Shown here one piece after another: positions 1 to 9,359 of a DNA stretch of 64,000 bases. Each line of letters opens with the position of its first letter. Position 1 is the stretch's first letter. The notes under the pieces were generated by a model that saw only the letters and a program-made list of their open reading frames with translations, was not told where the DNA came from and ran no database searches. A program made the position numbers and the translations under genes. Where the stretch lies: NCBI RefSeq assembly GCF_014200495.1, contig NZ_JACHBY010000002.1, forward strand, positions 248,001-312,000, in the 5' to 3' direction. Source of the stretch: Mucilaginibacter geliditolerans. GTDB taxonomy: Bacteria; Bacteroidota; Bacteroidia; Sphingobacteriales; Sphingobacteriaceae.

Positions 1-1587
1 TTGCCTCTTTTTGCCGTTCAGTGTGCTTTCCAATAGCTTCCATCTTCTCAAATCCCAATAGCGTTTGCCTTCGTATGCAAACTCAATTTGCCTTTCAAAT
101 AATACAGCCATAGCCAGGTCGGTACCTGTAAGGCCTGGAGTAAGACCATACATACCGTCACCTGCTTCAATACCAGCTCTATTGCGTATGGCTATCAGGT
201 CGGTATAAGCTGTGCTGCTATTGCCTATCATTGCTGCTGCCTCCGCCTGATTTAATATTACTTCTGCATAGCGGATCTCCTGCCAGTCGGTTCCTGAATA
301 TGGCAGATTAGTTGCACTTATAGCAGGATCGACTGCTTTACGACAATAGAAACCGCTAGAAGATGCACCTACAGGTTCGGTGGTTTTTGTAGCCGTATTT
401 GATGAGTTTGTAAAATAATAATATGTCCACAACCTGTTAGTAGCGTTACCCTCAAGTGGCCATAAGCAACCGTTGTAAGCAATGGTTTGATTAAAGCGCG
501 GATCGCGGTTATCAAAGAAATGTACAGGATCATATGGATATTTGGTTGAAGCGCCGGGCGCTTTGCCGTCCAGCATCGGAAATGCCTGAACCTCGTCCCA
601 GGTAGGATTGTTGGCGCCACCACCGCCTAATGCCTTAGGTATATTACTGGCAGTATAAGTGTTATTATCCTCCGTATTGCTCGATGAGTTATCCGTATTA
701 AACTCCGTAACCATAACGGCTTCGGGATTTGCAGGACCGGAAGCTCCGGGGCCTTCCGTTGTCCACATGGTTACATCCTCCTTTGGATACAGGCCATAGC
801 CATGTGAGCTAAGCGTTGCAATAGCATCAGTATTGGCCTGATAAGCTGCTTGCCAACGGCTAATATCATTGGTTGAATTAAACTGCGGACTCGCCCAGGT
901 TAACAATACGCGGCCCAAAAAAGCTTGTGCAGCGCCTTTGGTTATGCGGCCGTAATCAATTGCAGGCCAATTACCTGGCAAGTACATAATAGCAGTATCC
1001 AGGTCGTTTACGATCTGATTAAATGTTTGCGTGGTGGTATTGCGTGGTAGCAGGGCAGCTTGTTTGGCAGCCGTACCTACAACAGGCAGCGGGGTTAAAA
1101 CAAGTGGCACACCGCCATATAATCTAACCAGGTCGAAATAACGGTATGCCCTCCAGAACAAAGCTTGCGCCTTAAACCTGTTTTTTGTCCCCATAGCAAT
1201 GGGGCTGCTTGCCAAATTGCTTATAAAATCATTTAAAGCACGTATTTTACCATAATTATTAGTAGCGTTGTTGCCGGTGCCTATATCAGTAACACTGGAT
1301 GAAACTACTGTACCCAAAACAAATATGTTACTCCCTTGATTCTCTTCGGTAAGTGTACCAACACTTGCAGAAGCAATGGTGCTGTTTGCCCCACCGTTGC
1401 CTGCCCATGTAGGTAAATTATTTGAATAAATAGAGTTTAAATACTCTACCGCGAGTGTTGAGTCAGAAAAAACGAGTTGTCCGGTATAGGTTGTTAAAGG
1501 CCCTTTATCAAGCACTTTTTTACAGCCCGAATATAGCAGCGCTGATATAACCAGAACTGCGAACGATATGTTATATAATTTTTTCAT
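1..1587 (-). CDS. susD: SusD/RagB-family outer-membrane glycan-binding lipoprotein (3' end outside window)
   Basis: The reading frame is open for 529 codons from the ATG at 1587 down to base 1, so the C-terminus is cut off by the window edge. The N-terminus is a lipoprotein signal (MKKLYNISFAVLV... with the lipobox LYSGC), which predicts a surface lipoprotein anchored by that Cys. Typical SusD features follow: an RNRF/RFKAQALFWRAYRYFDLVRLYGG TPR-like segment near residues 137-160, and near the cut end RQIEFAYEGKRYWDLRRW, the family's C-terminal signature. SusD proteins cap the SusC barrel and capture glycan at the cell surface. The start lies 11 nt after the SusC stop, so the two are co-transcribed. 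Only a few dozen residues are probably missing. The ligand cannot be read from the sequence; the neighbouring hydrolases suggest a pectic glycan. Confidence 0.93.
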   Translation of the reverse strand, partial: MKKLYNISFAVLVISALLYSGCKKVLDKGPLTTYTGQLVFSDSTLAVEYLNSIYSNNLPTWAGNGGANSTIASASVGTLTEENQGSNIFVLGTVVSSSVTDIGTGNNATNNYGKIRALNDFISNLASSPIAMGTKNRFKAQALFWRAYRYFDLVRLYGGVPLVLTPLPVVGTAAKQAALLPRNTTTQTFNQIVNDLDTAIMYLPGNWPAIDYGRITKGAAQAFLGRVLLTWASPQFNSTNDISRWQAAYQANTDAIATLSSHGYGLYPKEDVTMWTTEGPGASGPANPEAVMVTEFNTDNSSSNTEDNNTYTASNIPKALGGGGANNPTWDEVQAFPMLDGKAPGASTKYPYDPVHFFDNRDPRFNQTIAYNGCLWPLEGNATNRLWTYYYFTNSSNTATKTTEPVGASSSGFYCRKAVDPAISATNLPYSGTDWQEIRYAEVILNQAEAAAMIGNSSTAYTDLIAIRNRAGIEAGDGMYGLTPGLTGTDLAMAVLFERQIEFAYEGKRYWDLRRWKLLESTLNGKKRQ

Positions 1588-1598
1588 TTCTTTTAAAT

Positions 1599-4500
1599 TT
1601 AAAATCCTGCATTAAGACCGAAAGTAAATGTTCTGAGCAATGGATAGTTTTCTATACCAACCTGATCAGTTCTGTAATGGTCCGGATATGGGTTATATAA
1701 ACTTAACACATTTGTACATTGGCCGAATAACCGTGCACTGGCAAGGCCTACAACCTTTATCCACCTTGTAGGTAGGGCCCAGCTTAAATTGGCTTGTTGT
1801 ATATTCCAGTTGAAACTATTTACAAACCAGAAGTTAGATACTACATCCCATTCTTTGTAATAATAAGGAGCAGGATAGGTAGCATTGGTGTTTGTAGGTG
1901 TCCAGTGATCGCTCCAGAATGCTGCCCTGTTTTCCTGCAAATCAGCACCACCCGAGCTTGCATTCTGATTATCGTTTGATGTTAGCTCAGTACCCGATAT
2001 TGATGAGGTACCGCCCCAGCTTAAACCGCTTACCACATTTAAGCTTATGCTTTTATAACTAAAACCGAAGTTGAAACCCGCATTGTTGTGATTGCCTACT
2101 TTGTTCGACAAATATTTTTCGTCCTTAGTATCGCTGTTTTCTATAACACCATTGCCATCTAAGTCGGCATAGTTTATCATACCCGGGGCAGGCGTTAAAC
2201 CAAATATTTTGACGTTTTGGGAACCGCCTGCTGCTCCTGCTCTTGACGCAATGATCTGGTTAGCCTGTGCCTGAGTTCTGATAAGGCCAAGGCTTTCAAA
2301 GCCAAATACACCACCATCATCTGATTTGCCCGTACGATCTTGTGCAGTACCTATCAAGCCAGGTGCTATGTCTTCACGTATATTTTTGTCATCACTCCAG
2401 CTATAAAATACTTTAACATTATAGCTCCAATCCGAGTTGATATGGTCAGCCCAGCCCACAGTGATTTCTGTACCGAAGTTGTCTACAATACCATAGTTTT
2501 CGGCGGGCGGTGTGTTACCGATTAAAAATGGCACAGCGCCACTCAATGTGGTTAAAAGGTCATAACCGTGGGTCCAGAAATAATCACCGGTAACTGATAA
2601 ACGGTTCTTTAAAAATTGCATATCCACACCATAATCTGTTTCAGTCCTGTGATCCCAGGTTGTATTCGGATCGGCAAGGTTGCCTGATTTTATACCGATA
2701 CCACGTACCTGTTCATCAAACACAGCGCCACCATTAGGGCTGCCTGTAGCGATACCATATTGTTGATAATATTGATAGTTTGCTGAAGCAATTGAGTTAC
2801 CACCCACGATGCCAACACTTGCCCTGAATTTTAACTGATCTACCCAGGGAGCCAAATCTTTTACGAATTTTTCGTTTGAGGCTACCCAACCAACCGAAAC
2901 TCCACCAAAATTACCCCATCTCTCGCCGGGTGCAAAATTGGTAGTACCATCCTGACGGCCAACTAATTGCAATAGATAAGTTTGATTATAATCATAATTG
3001 ATACGTTCTATAACAGATTCTGCCCCAGATTCCCCAAGTAAACTTCCGTTTGCCTGGTTAGTTTGCTGCAAGCCGGTAGTAAAATTAAAGTTTGGCAATC
3101 CACCAGGAACAACCCCGGCTACGTTTGCGTTTACAAAATCGTTATTAGTCTCCCTTTGCTCATATATAGCCAGTGCGGTAATGTTGTTTTTTCCAAAGCT
3201 GTTCTGATAGTTAAGCGAAGCATCTAACTGATAAGCTTTAGCATACGAAGGGTTAAACGTAATAATGTTTCCGTTGTCAATTTCAATAGTTTTAAGAAGA
3301 GTACCGCCGGGTATGTGGTCATTAGCACCGGTACCAGAATATTGGGAATAATTAAATCCGGTACCAAACTGGGTTGGGAAGTTGGTATTGATATTGTAAT
3401 TGAAAGTAGCATTTGCAGTTAAGCCCTTAACGCCAGGTATTTCATAACTTAATGTTCCCAAAAAGTTGGTAAGGAACTGGCGATTATCTTCGTAATTGTT
3501 TGAATTTTGGAAAAGCATCACGTTGATATCATCAAATGTTGTACTTGATAAATACACCGGATTGCCATTAATAAAATATTTTTGCCATGGCAATGCCTGG
3601 TTCAGCGTTACCACGTCATTATTTAAACTTTCCGTAGTGCTCTTTTGTTTATACCAAAACTCTTTGTTATACGATTGGTCAAAGCTCACATTCAACCCGG
3701 CAGTTAAGCCTTTAGCCGGCTTCGCCTGAACATTGGCACGTATCCCCCATTTATAGTTACTAATCCCCGAAAAGTTCGAATTTTGGTTTACATAATCAGC
3801 GCCAACAAAATAAGTAGCTTTGTCTGTACCGCCCGATATGTTCATGGCTTCACGCTCAACATCTGCTGCATGAAATTCCTGTTTAAGGAAATTAGTATTG
3901 TTTGCAGGATTATTAATGTAAGCCAATTCGTCGGGAGTATACCAGCCTGAAATTTTTTGGGAGGCATTACCATTTACATAACCGTTGGCATCAATAGTAT
4001 TACCGGTTTGTACACCATTAGGCGCCATTTCGCCAATCTGCTGGTAATCATTAATAAAAGTTGCCATTTGAGGGCCTGTGAGCATCTTTGGAAGCTGTAC
4101 AGCATTTGCAGAACCAAATTGTGAGCTGAAGCTGATTTTAGGGGCACCTATTTTGCCTTTTTTTGTACGCACAAGGATCGCACCCGAACCACCGGATACA
4201 CCATAGATCGCAGCTTCGGCATCTTTTAATATAGAAATGCTTTCAATATCATTAGGGTCGAGTAAGTTAAAATCGGCCTGTGTACGTTGTATATCGTCAA
4301 TAATAAAAAGTGGATTTGTTGAGCCACCCGCACTTGAGTTTAAAACCACCGGGTTACGGATGGTTAGGGTAGCCGGCTGACCGGGGCGTTGATCTTGTGC
4401 CACAGCTAAACCTGCTACCTGGCCTGCTAATGAAGCACCAAGATTAAGGCTGGGGATATCCTGAATATCCTTTGGCGAGATGGTCACTACCGCTCCTGTT

Positions 4501-4856
4501 AAAGTTGCTTTCTTTTGTGTACCGTAACCTACTACTACTACTTCGTCCAAATTACTGGTATTTGGCACCAGTTTAAAGTCGGCATTTCTTTCGCCCTCCC
4601 TTAATGTTTTTTCCTGGTAGTTATATCCAAGAAACTTAACACCAATAACAACGCTCTGCAAATTGGTTACTTTAATTGAATACTTGCCATCCGCATCTGT
4701 AGCGGTAGATGATGTACTGCCTTTAACCTGCACGGTTACGCCAGGCAGCGGCGCATTCTTTTCATCCGTAACAGTACCGGTAATGGTTCTGTTCTGGGCT
4801 TTTAGTACAGTGCTGAGCAGCAGTAGTACTGAAAGTAAAAGGTAAATTTTTCTCAT
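1599..4856 (-). CDS. susC: SusC/RagA-family TonB-linked outer-membrane transporter
   Basis: This 1085-residue protein begins with a signal peptide (MRKIYLLLSVLLLLSTVLKAQ). A carboxypeptidase-regulatory-like (CarboxypepD_reg-like) domain spans about residues 24-105. The SusC signature around the plug (DEVVVVGYGTQKKATLTGAV) starts near residue 105, followed by the plug with the NPLFIIDDIQ motif and SISILKDAEAAIYG. The rest is the 22-strand barrel, ending in an aromatic C-terminal strand (LRTFTFGLNAGF). The family imports oligosaccharides using TonB energy, paired with SusD. The length is normal and no frameshift is visible. It is separated from the upstream DUF3826 gene by about 90 nt that carry a strong inverted repeat, and has SusD 11 nt downstream. 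I saw no clear promoter immediately upstream, so it may be transcribed from upstream of the DUF3826 gene. Confidence 0.96.
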   Translation of the reverse strand: MRKIYLLLSVLLLLSTVLKAQNRTITGTVTDEKNAPLPGVTVQVKGSTSSTATDADGKYSIKVTNLQSVVIGVKFLGYNYQEKTLREGERNADFKLVPNTSNLDEVVVVGYGTQKKATLTGAVVTISPKDIQDIPSLNLGASLAGQVAGLAVAQDQRPGQPATLTIRNPVVLNSSAGGSTNPLFIIDDIQRTQADFNLLDPNDIESISILKDAEAAIYGVSGGSGAILVRTKKGKIGAPKISFSSQFGSANAVQLPKMLTGPQMATFINDYQQIGEMAPNGVQTGNTIDANGYVNGNASQKISGWYTPDELAYINNPANNTNFLKQEFHAADVEREAMNISGGTDKATYFVGADYVNQNSNFSGISNYKWGIRANVQAKPAKGLTAGLNVSFDQSYNKEFWYKQKSTTESLNNDVVTLNQALPWQKYFINGNPVYLSSTTFDDINVMLFQNSNNYEDNRQFLTNFLGTLSYEIPGVKGLTANATFNYNINTNFPTQFGTGFNYSQYSGTGANDHIPGGTLLKTIEIDNGNIITFNPSYAKAYQLDASLNYQNSFGKNNITALAIYEQRETNNDFVNANVAGVVPGGLPNFNFTTGLQQTNQANGSLLGESGAESVIERINYDYNQTYLLQLVGRQDGTTNFAPGERWGNFGGVSVGWVASNEKFVKDLAPWVDQLKFRASVGIVGGNSIASANYQYYQQYGIATGSPNGGAVFDEQVRGIGIKSGNLADPNTTWDHRTETDYGVDMQFLKNRLSVTGDYFWTHGYDLLTTLSGAVPFLIGNTPPAENYGIVDNFGTEITVGWADHINSDWSYNVKVFYSWSDDKNIREDIAPGLIGTAQDRTGKSDDGGVFGFESLGLIRTQAQANQIIASRAGAAGGSQNVKIFGLTPAPGMINYADLDGNGVIENSDTKDEKYLSNKVGNHNNAGFNFGFSYKSISLNVVSGLSWGGTSSISGTELTSNDNQNASSGGADLQENRAAFWSDHWTPTNTNATYPAPYYYKEWDVVSNFWFVNSFNWNIQQANLSWALPTRWIKVVGLASARLFGQCTNVLSLYNPYPDHYRTDQVGIENYPLLRTFTFGLNAGF

Positions 4857-4909
4857 AAAAATTCTAGGTTAATTTAATTGGTATTTTAGTATAATTAGGT
4901 TTGCATATG

Positions 4910-4940
4910 TATTAATTAATGGCCCACCCATTAATTAATA
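4910..4940 (-). promoter_or_regulatory. 13-bp perfect inverted repeat between DUF3826 and susC
   Basis: The arms at 4910-4922 (TATTAATTAATGG) and 4928-4940 are exact inverse complements separated by five bases. No U-tract follows on the minus strand, so it is not a simple intrinsic terminator. It could be an mRNA stability or processing stem that sets SusCD levels relative to DUF3826, or a dimeric operator. The structure is directly visible; the function is inference. Confidence 0.5.
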
Positions 4941-4945
4941 ATTTC

Positions 4946-5617
4946 TTATCCTTTCTGAGCTGATTTTTCTTTTATGCGTTGCTGCCATTCTTCACCTGCT
5001 TTCTTCATATCATAGCCTTGTGCCGATAAATAATTATTTATCCTGCCTTTATATTTGCCAAACCAGGCATGCTTTTTCTCTGATGATTCCGCATCTATTG
5101 CGTGCTCACGCGCTTCGGTTAACCATGCTTTAATCTGAAGCTTTTGCGGATCGGTTAAAGTTGGTAATTCATCAAGATATGCGTTATAGGTTAATGGTAA
5201 TATTTTATAGGTCATCTCATTCTTAACCTCATCTATTTGCTGCGGCGTAAGTTCCGTGCCAAGCCTGGTTAAATAAGATGCATGTAATGTGTTTAACTGT
5301 TTATTAACATTACTATCAATCAGGGCTACTTGTGTATTGGTGGTAGTTTTATCATCGGCATATTTTGCTTTTATATCTTTCACCTGCTCATTGCGGCTAT
5401 CATGAATAGCGCTCAGGTTGCGATATTGGTTAACCACAATATCTGTTACCCGTTTAAACTTTACAGAGTCAGTAATATTAAGTGCCGAAACTATTTTCTC
5501 AGCCCGCTTGGTTATTACTTGTGTATAATTTGCCTGCTCATCAGCTGGTGCAGTTTGTGCATGTACAGATGATATGCCCAGTGCCGCTATCATCACTATA
5601 AAAAGGTATTTTCTCAT
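4946..5617 (-). CDS. DUF3826 family secreted protein (first paralogue)
   Basis: This 223-residue protein has a clear signal peptide (MRKYLFIVMIAALGISSVHAQ), so it is periplasmic or exposed. The mature part is helical and charged, with the DUF3826 pattern: an early LNITDSVKFKRVTDIVVNQYRNL segment, a central LTPQQIDEVKNEMTYKILPLTYNAYLDELP block, and a late LTEAREHAIDAESSEKKHAWFGKYKGRINNYLSAQGYD block. The family has no assigned function, but in Bacteroidota it recurs in polysaccharide utilisation loci, often next to SusCD. A second paralogue lies at 36160-36873 with the same block order (TDTAKASQVKAII, YTIGKVAFTMNGYKSIVPDMKPAE, LKQAREQAIDYKNVEE). It is upstream of susC on the same strand and divergent from the AraC gene across a 417-bp gap. 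Confidence 0.85.
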   Translation of the reverse strand: MRKYLFIVMIAALGISSVHAQTAPADEQANYTQVITKRAEKIVSALNITDSVKFKRVTDIVVNQYRNLSAIHDSRNEQVKDIKAKYADDKTTTNTQVALIDSNVNKQLNTLHASYLTRLGTELTPQQIDEVKNEMTYKILPLTYNAYLDELPTLTDPQKLQIKAWLTEAREHAIDAESSEKKHAWFGKYKGRINNYLSAQGYDMKKAGEEWQQRIKEKSAQKG

Positions 5618-6034
5618 CGGTTTATTTTAATAAAATTGAATATATATTTAACGTTACCAGACTGATCTATCAGCCCAAATAATTGTATCACAAACACTAA
5701 TTAAGTAATTAATAATTCTTAAGACTTAACCAGTTACAAAAAATATAATTTATTAGTTCGGTTTATATAATGCGCAGTAACTGTTATCATTAAAACAGAC
5801 TACAATAACAAATATCCAGTAATAGTAATTGCTATTACTACCTGTATTTATCAACTTATTGTATGATATTATCATGGGCTTAATTGTAATTTATCACAAC
5901 ATCTTTACATGCCGTTTTTAGGTTAATACTTGATAACATCATTTATTTTTCAGTACATTTAAATTCTAAACCTGAATAACCAATAATAACCAGATCAAGC
6001 AATTGATTCATTTTTTATTAGATTTAAGTTCAAA
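5618..6034. promoter_or_regulatory. Divergent intergenic region with near-perfect 22-bp palindrome (5818-5839)
   Basis: These 417 AT-rich bases separate the DUF3826 gene (minus) from the AraC gene (plus) and must contain promoters for both. I found no exact TAnnTTTG box on either strand. The most striking element is the palindrome at 5818-5839: arms AGTAATAG and CTATTACT with TAATTG between them, with a single mismatched pair overall. Its right half continues as CTATTACTACCT (5832-5843), and this 12-mer recurs exactly at 36944-36955 upstream of the second DUF3826 gene. This makes it a candidate operator for a regulator shared by both DUF3826 promoters, possibly the adjacent AraC protein. Confidence 0.45.
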
Positions 6035-6934
6035 ATGAAACCACATTTTCTCAAAGTTGATGTAAAACCACAGAATTCGTTTAGCATCAGGCATGATATT
6101 TTACCTACATTCAGGGGTATATGGCACTACCACCCTGAACTGGAATTACACTATGTTATTAAAGGTGAAGGTGTGCGCTTTATTGGTGATAATATCAGCA
6201 ACTTTTCTTCTGGAGAAATATTATTGCTAGGAGAAAAACTACCGCATTGCTGGCGATGCAAAGAAGAGTATTTTCAGCCTGATTCCGGACTGAATGTAGA
6301 AGTGATAGTTATACACTTCTTACCTGATTGCCTGGGACGATATTTACTTAATTTGCCTGAGGCCTATTTATTACCAAAGCTGTTCGAAAAAGCCAAAAAT
6401 GGTATAATAGTTAACGGTCCGGCCAAAGAAGAATTGAAACGTTTAATGCACCGTGCCGTTAATGCCAATAACCTCGACCGCATTATAGTATTGCTATCCA
6501 TACTTAAAATATTAGCTGAGAATGACGATTTTGAACATATTACACTATCACACAATGAGTTTCATCAGTCAAATGAGTCGGATACCATTCGCCTTAATAA
6601 AGTTTGCGCCTACACTTTAAGCAACTATAAAAAGGAAATAAGTTTGAACGAAATAGCCGCCATCGGCAATTTAAGTGTTACCTCTTTCTGCAGATATTTT
6701 AAATTAATGACTAAAAAAACATTCTCTGACTTTTTAACAGAAATACGTATAAGTCATGCCTGTCGTTTTTTAATTGAAGATAAGCTGCCTACCGAAGTAC
6801 TTTGTTTTGAGTGTGGATTTAACAACATATCTAACTTTTACCGTCACTTTAAAAAGGTAACCAACATGACGCCGCTTGAATATAAAAGGAGATATTTAAA
6901 AGGCCAGGCGCCACAAGTAGCACAAAGTGCTTAA
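6035..6934 (+). CDS. AraC-family transcriptional regulator with cupin sensor domain
   Basis: The protein has 299 residues. Residues about 18-80 form a cupin-type ligand-binding domain (WHYHPELELHYVIKGEGVRFIGD, then GEILLLGEKLPHCWR). The C-terminal roughly 100 residues carry the two AraC helix-turn-helix motifs: ISLNEIAAIGNLSVTSFCRYFKLMTKKTFSDFL and TEVLCFECGFNNISNFYRHFKKVTNMTPLEYKRRY. Such proteins sense small molecules, often sugars, and usually activate transcription. It is placed between the SusCD block and the hydrolase block and is the only one-component regulator within the locus, so local regulation is a reasonable inference. It converges with the GH2 gene, only 10 bp apart, with no obvious terminator between them. 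The ATG at 6035 gives a normal N-terminus. Confidence 0.9.
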   Translation: MKPHFLKVDVKPQNSFSIRHDILPTFRGIWHYHPELELHYVIKGEGVRFIGDNISNFSSGEILLLGEKLPHCWRCKEEYFQPDSGLNVEVIVIHFLPDCLGRYLLNLPEAYLLPKLFEKAKNGIIVNGPAKEELKRLMHRAVNANNLDRIIVLLSILKILAENDDFEHITLSHNEFHQSNESDTIRLNKVCAYTLSNYKKEISLNEIAAIGNLSVTSFCRYFKLMTKKTFSDFLTEIRISHACRFLIEDKLPTEVLCFECGFNNISNFYRHFKKVTNMTPLEYKRRYLKGQAPQVAQSA

Positions 6935-6944
6935 ATTATTGTTT

Positions 6945-9350
6945 TTATTTCACATTTAAAGTCAAGCTTGCGGGCTGCAAACCCTTAGCTTGCGCGTAAA
7001 CAATAGCTGTGCCCTCACTTCGTTTTGCTTGTGCTATCAATAAACACATACCATGGAATGCTTTACGATGGTTCGTCTTAAATGATTCTATACTTATTTG
7101 TGAGCCGTTATCCGTTCCGGCTATTTGCACAGGGCCCGTGATCCTAAAATCAACAAGGTTATCAGCATCCGGCACAATGTTACCATTGCCATCCAGTACT
7201 TTTACTGTTATAAATGAAAGATCCTTTCCGTCAGCACTTATGGATTTACGATCTGCTAATAGCTCAATTTTTGCAGGTAATCCCGCGGTATGTTCTTCTT
7301 CAGTTAATATAATCTTTCCGTTCTTGCGGGATACAATCTTCAATGTTCCGGGTTCAAACTTAACTTTCCAGTTTACATGCAGGTCATCACCCTGTTTAGT
7401 TTTTACACCTAATGATCTGCCATTTAGAAATAATTCAACCTCATCAGCCTGGCTGTAATAAGCCCAAACATCAACTAATTGACCGGCGTTCCAGTTCCAG
7501 TGTGGTAAAAGATGTAAAACAGGCTTATTTGTCCACTCACTTTGGTACATATAGTAAACATCCTTTGGGAAGCCAGCAAGATCAACAATACCGAAATAAG
7601 AACTACGTGCAGGCCACGGGTACGGGGTTGGTTCACCAATGTAATCAAAACCCGTCCAGATGAACAATCCCGACAAGAAATCATATTTTTTGATGATCTT
7701 CCAGGTCTCTTCATGCGTTGAGCCCCAGTAAGCTGCTACATTATCATAAGCAGTAATTGCAAACTCCGGATTGCCTTGCTTAAAGGGGATTTTTGAGCTT
7801 TGCGGCCAGTGGCGGGTGGTATCGGTTGGCGTATCATAAAATCCGCGGGTTTCCAACGCCGACATGGTTTCTGTTGCTATAAACTTTTGACCGGGATAAT
7901 TCTTCGAAAAATCAGCATACACTTCCTGATGATAATTAAGCCCTACCAGATCCAATGCTCCCGACTGGTAAATAAAATTTTTATGTGGATCTGATTCGCT
8001 TAATGCAGATGTTACCGGCCGTGTATTATCAATATTCTTTACAATTTTTACGAGTTCTCGTGCTATACTGATACCTGTACTGTCAAACTGTTCCCTGATC
8101 TCATTACCTATACTCCAGATAAATACGGATGGGTGGTTACGATCACGCAGGATCTGATCTTCCAGATCGCGTTTATGCCATTGCGCCCAATTTTCATGAT
8201 AATCATGTTTGGTTTTCTTTTTAGCCCACATGTCAAAGGCCTCGTCCATTACCAAAAAGCCCATCTTATCGCATAGATCCAAAAATTCAGGTGCCGGTGG
8301 ATTATGTGAAGTTCGGATAGCATTACACCCCATATCCTTTAAAATTTGCAGTTGCCGTTCTATTGCACGTGTATTAACAGCGGCACCCAATGCGCCCAGA
8401 TCATGGTGCATACAAACACCTTTGATCTTTGTATGAACTCCATTTAAAGAGAAACCTTTTTGTGCATCAAACTCAAAAGAGCGGATACCTGCATTAACTG
8501 TAATATTATCCAATACTTTGCTGTCCTGTATTATTTGCAGCGATATTTTATACAGATATGGGTGATCGGTTGACCATAACTGCGGGTTTTTGATGGTTAA
8601 ATCATATGCAGCAATTGCTGTTGTATCACCGGTATCTTTAATAGATGAAAGATCAGAAGCCACCATCTCATCTTTTTCATTGTAGATGGTAATTTTTAGG
8701 CTGAGCCCTTTATCCGCCGGTTTAATTGTCGTATTTATGTGTATGATTGCCTGATCATTTGTAATCTGCGGTGTTGTAACAAAAGTACCCCATTTAGTAA
8801 AGCAGGTTTTATTTATCGTGGTAAGCCAAACGTTGCGATATATTCCTGATCCGCTGTACCAGCGCGAGTTAGGCTGATCGGAATTATCAACTTTAACAGC
8901 AATATCATTATCCTTATTACCAAAATTTAAATATGGGGTAAGATCATAGCTGAAAGAAATGTACCCGTTTGGCCGTTTACCGAGGTAATGGCCGTTTATC
9001 CAAACTTCGGAGTTACGGTAAACACCATCAAAATCAATAAAGATGTTTTTGTTTTTTGAGGTTGATAGTACCTTAAAAGTTTTGCGATACCAGCCGATAC
9101 CTGCAGGTAAACCACCCTCACCTTGTGTTGTGGGATTTTTTTCGTCGAAACTGCCTTCTATGCTCCAGTCGTGAGGCAGATCAAGCCTGCGCCATTGGCT
9201 ATCGTTAAATGCAGGCTGTTTGGCAAGACTGTCATCGCCCAACATAAATTCCCAGTTGCCATTAAAGTTTTCTATTCTGCGTGGGGATTGTGCAGATGCA
9301 TAATTACAGCAGAAGAAAGTAATTATCAATATCAGGCAAAATGGTCTCAT
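6945..9350 (-). CDS. GH2 family glycoside hydrolase, beta-galactosidase type, secreted
   Basis: This 801-residue protein has a signal peptide (MRPFCLILIITFFCCNYASAQ). Domains in order are: GH2 sugar-binding jelly roll (about 28-185), immunoglobulin-like domain (about 190-295), TIM barrel (about 300-600), and DUF4982-type plus Ig-like C-terminal domains (VDVWAYYSQADEVELFLNGRSLG near 625; ISADGKDLSFITVKVLDGNGNIVPDA near 720). The acid/base is Glu417 in IWSIGNE and the probable nucleophile is Glu494 in FIATET. The motif GCNAIRTSHNPP is typical of retaining GH2 beta-galactosidases. It is the last gene of the hydrolase run, 9 nt after the isomerase-like gene. Beta-galactosidase is the most likely activity; beta-glucuronidase and alpha-L-arabinopyranosidase also occur in GH2. 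Confidence 0.88.
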   Translation of the reverse strand: MRPFCLILIITFFCCNYASAQSPRRIENFNGNWEFMLGDDSLAKQPAFNDSQWRRLDLPHDWSIEGSFDEKNPTTQGEGGLPAGIGWYRKTFKVLSTSKNKNIFIDFDGVYRNSEVWINGHYLGKRPNGYISFSYDLTPYLNFGNKDNDIAVKVDNSDQPNSRWYSGSGIYRNVWLTTINKTCFTKWGTFVTTPQITNDQAIIHINTTIKPADKGLSLKITIYNEKDEMVASDLSSIKDTGDTTAIAAYDLTIKNPQLWSTDHPYLYKISLQIIQDSKVLDNITVNAGIRSFEFDAQKGFSLNGVHTKIKGVCMHHDLGALGAAVNTRAIERQLQILKDMGCNAIRTSHNPPAPEFLDLCDKMGFLVMDEAFDMWAKKKTKHDYHENWAQWHKRDLEDQILRDRNHPSVFIWSIGNEIREQFDSTGISIARELVKIVKNIDNTRPVTSALSESDPHKNFIYQSGALDLVGLNYHQEVYADFSKNYPGQKFIATETMSALETRGFYDTPTDTTRHWPQSSKIPFKQGNPEFAITAYDNVAAYWGSTHEETWKIIKKYDFLSGLFIWTGFDYIGEPTPYPWPARSSYFGIVDLAGFPKDVYYMYQSEWTNKPVLHLLPHWNWNAGQLVDVWAYYSQADEVELFLNGRSLGVKTKQGDDLHVNWKVKFEPGTLKIVSRKNGKIILTEEEHTAGLPAKIELLADRKSISADGKDLSFITVKVLDGNGNIVPDADNLVDFRITGPVQIAGTDNGSQISIESFKTNHRKAFHGMCLLIAQAKRSEGTAIVYAQAKGLQPASLTLNVK

Positions 9351-9359
9351 ATTACCTGA

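Noticed and set aside
7009..7458. 149-codon open frame antisense to the GH2 gene
   Set aside because: It lies inside a gene with full domain and motif support, has no family resemblance and is explained by codon bias on the opposite strand.
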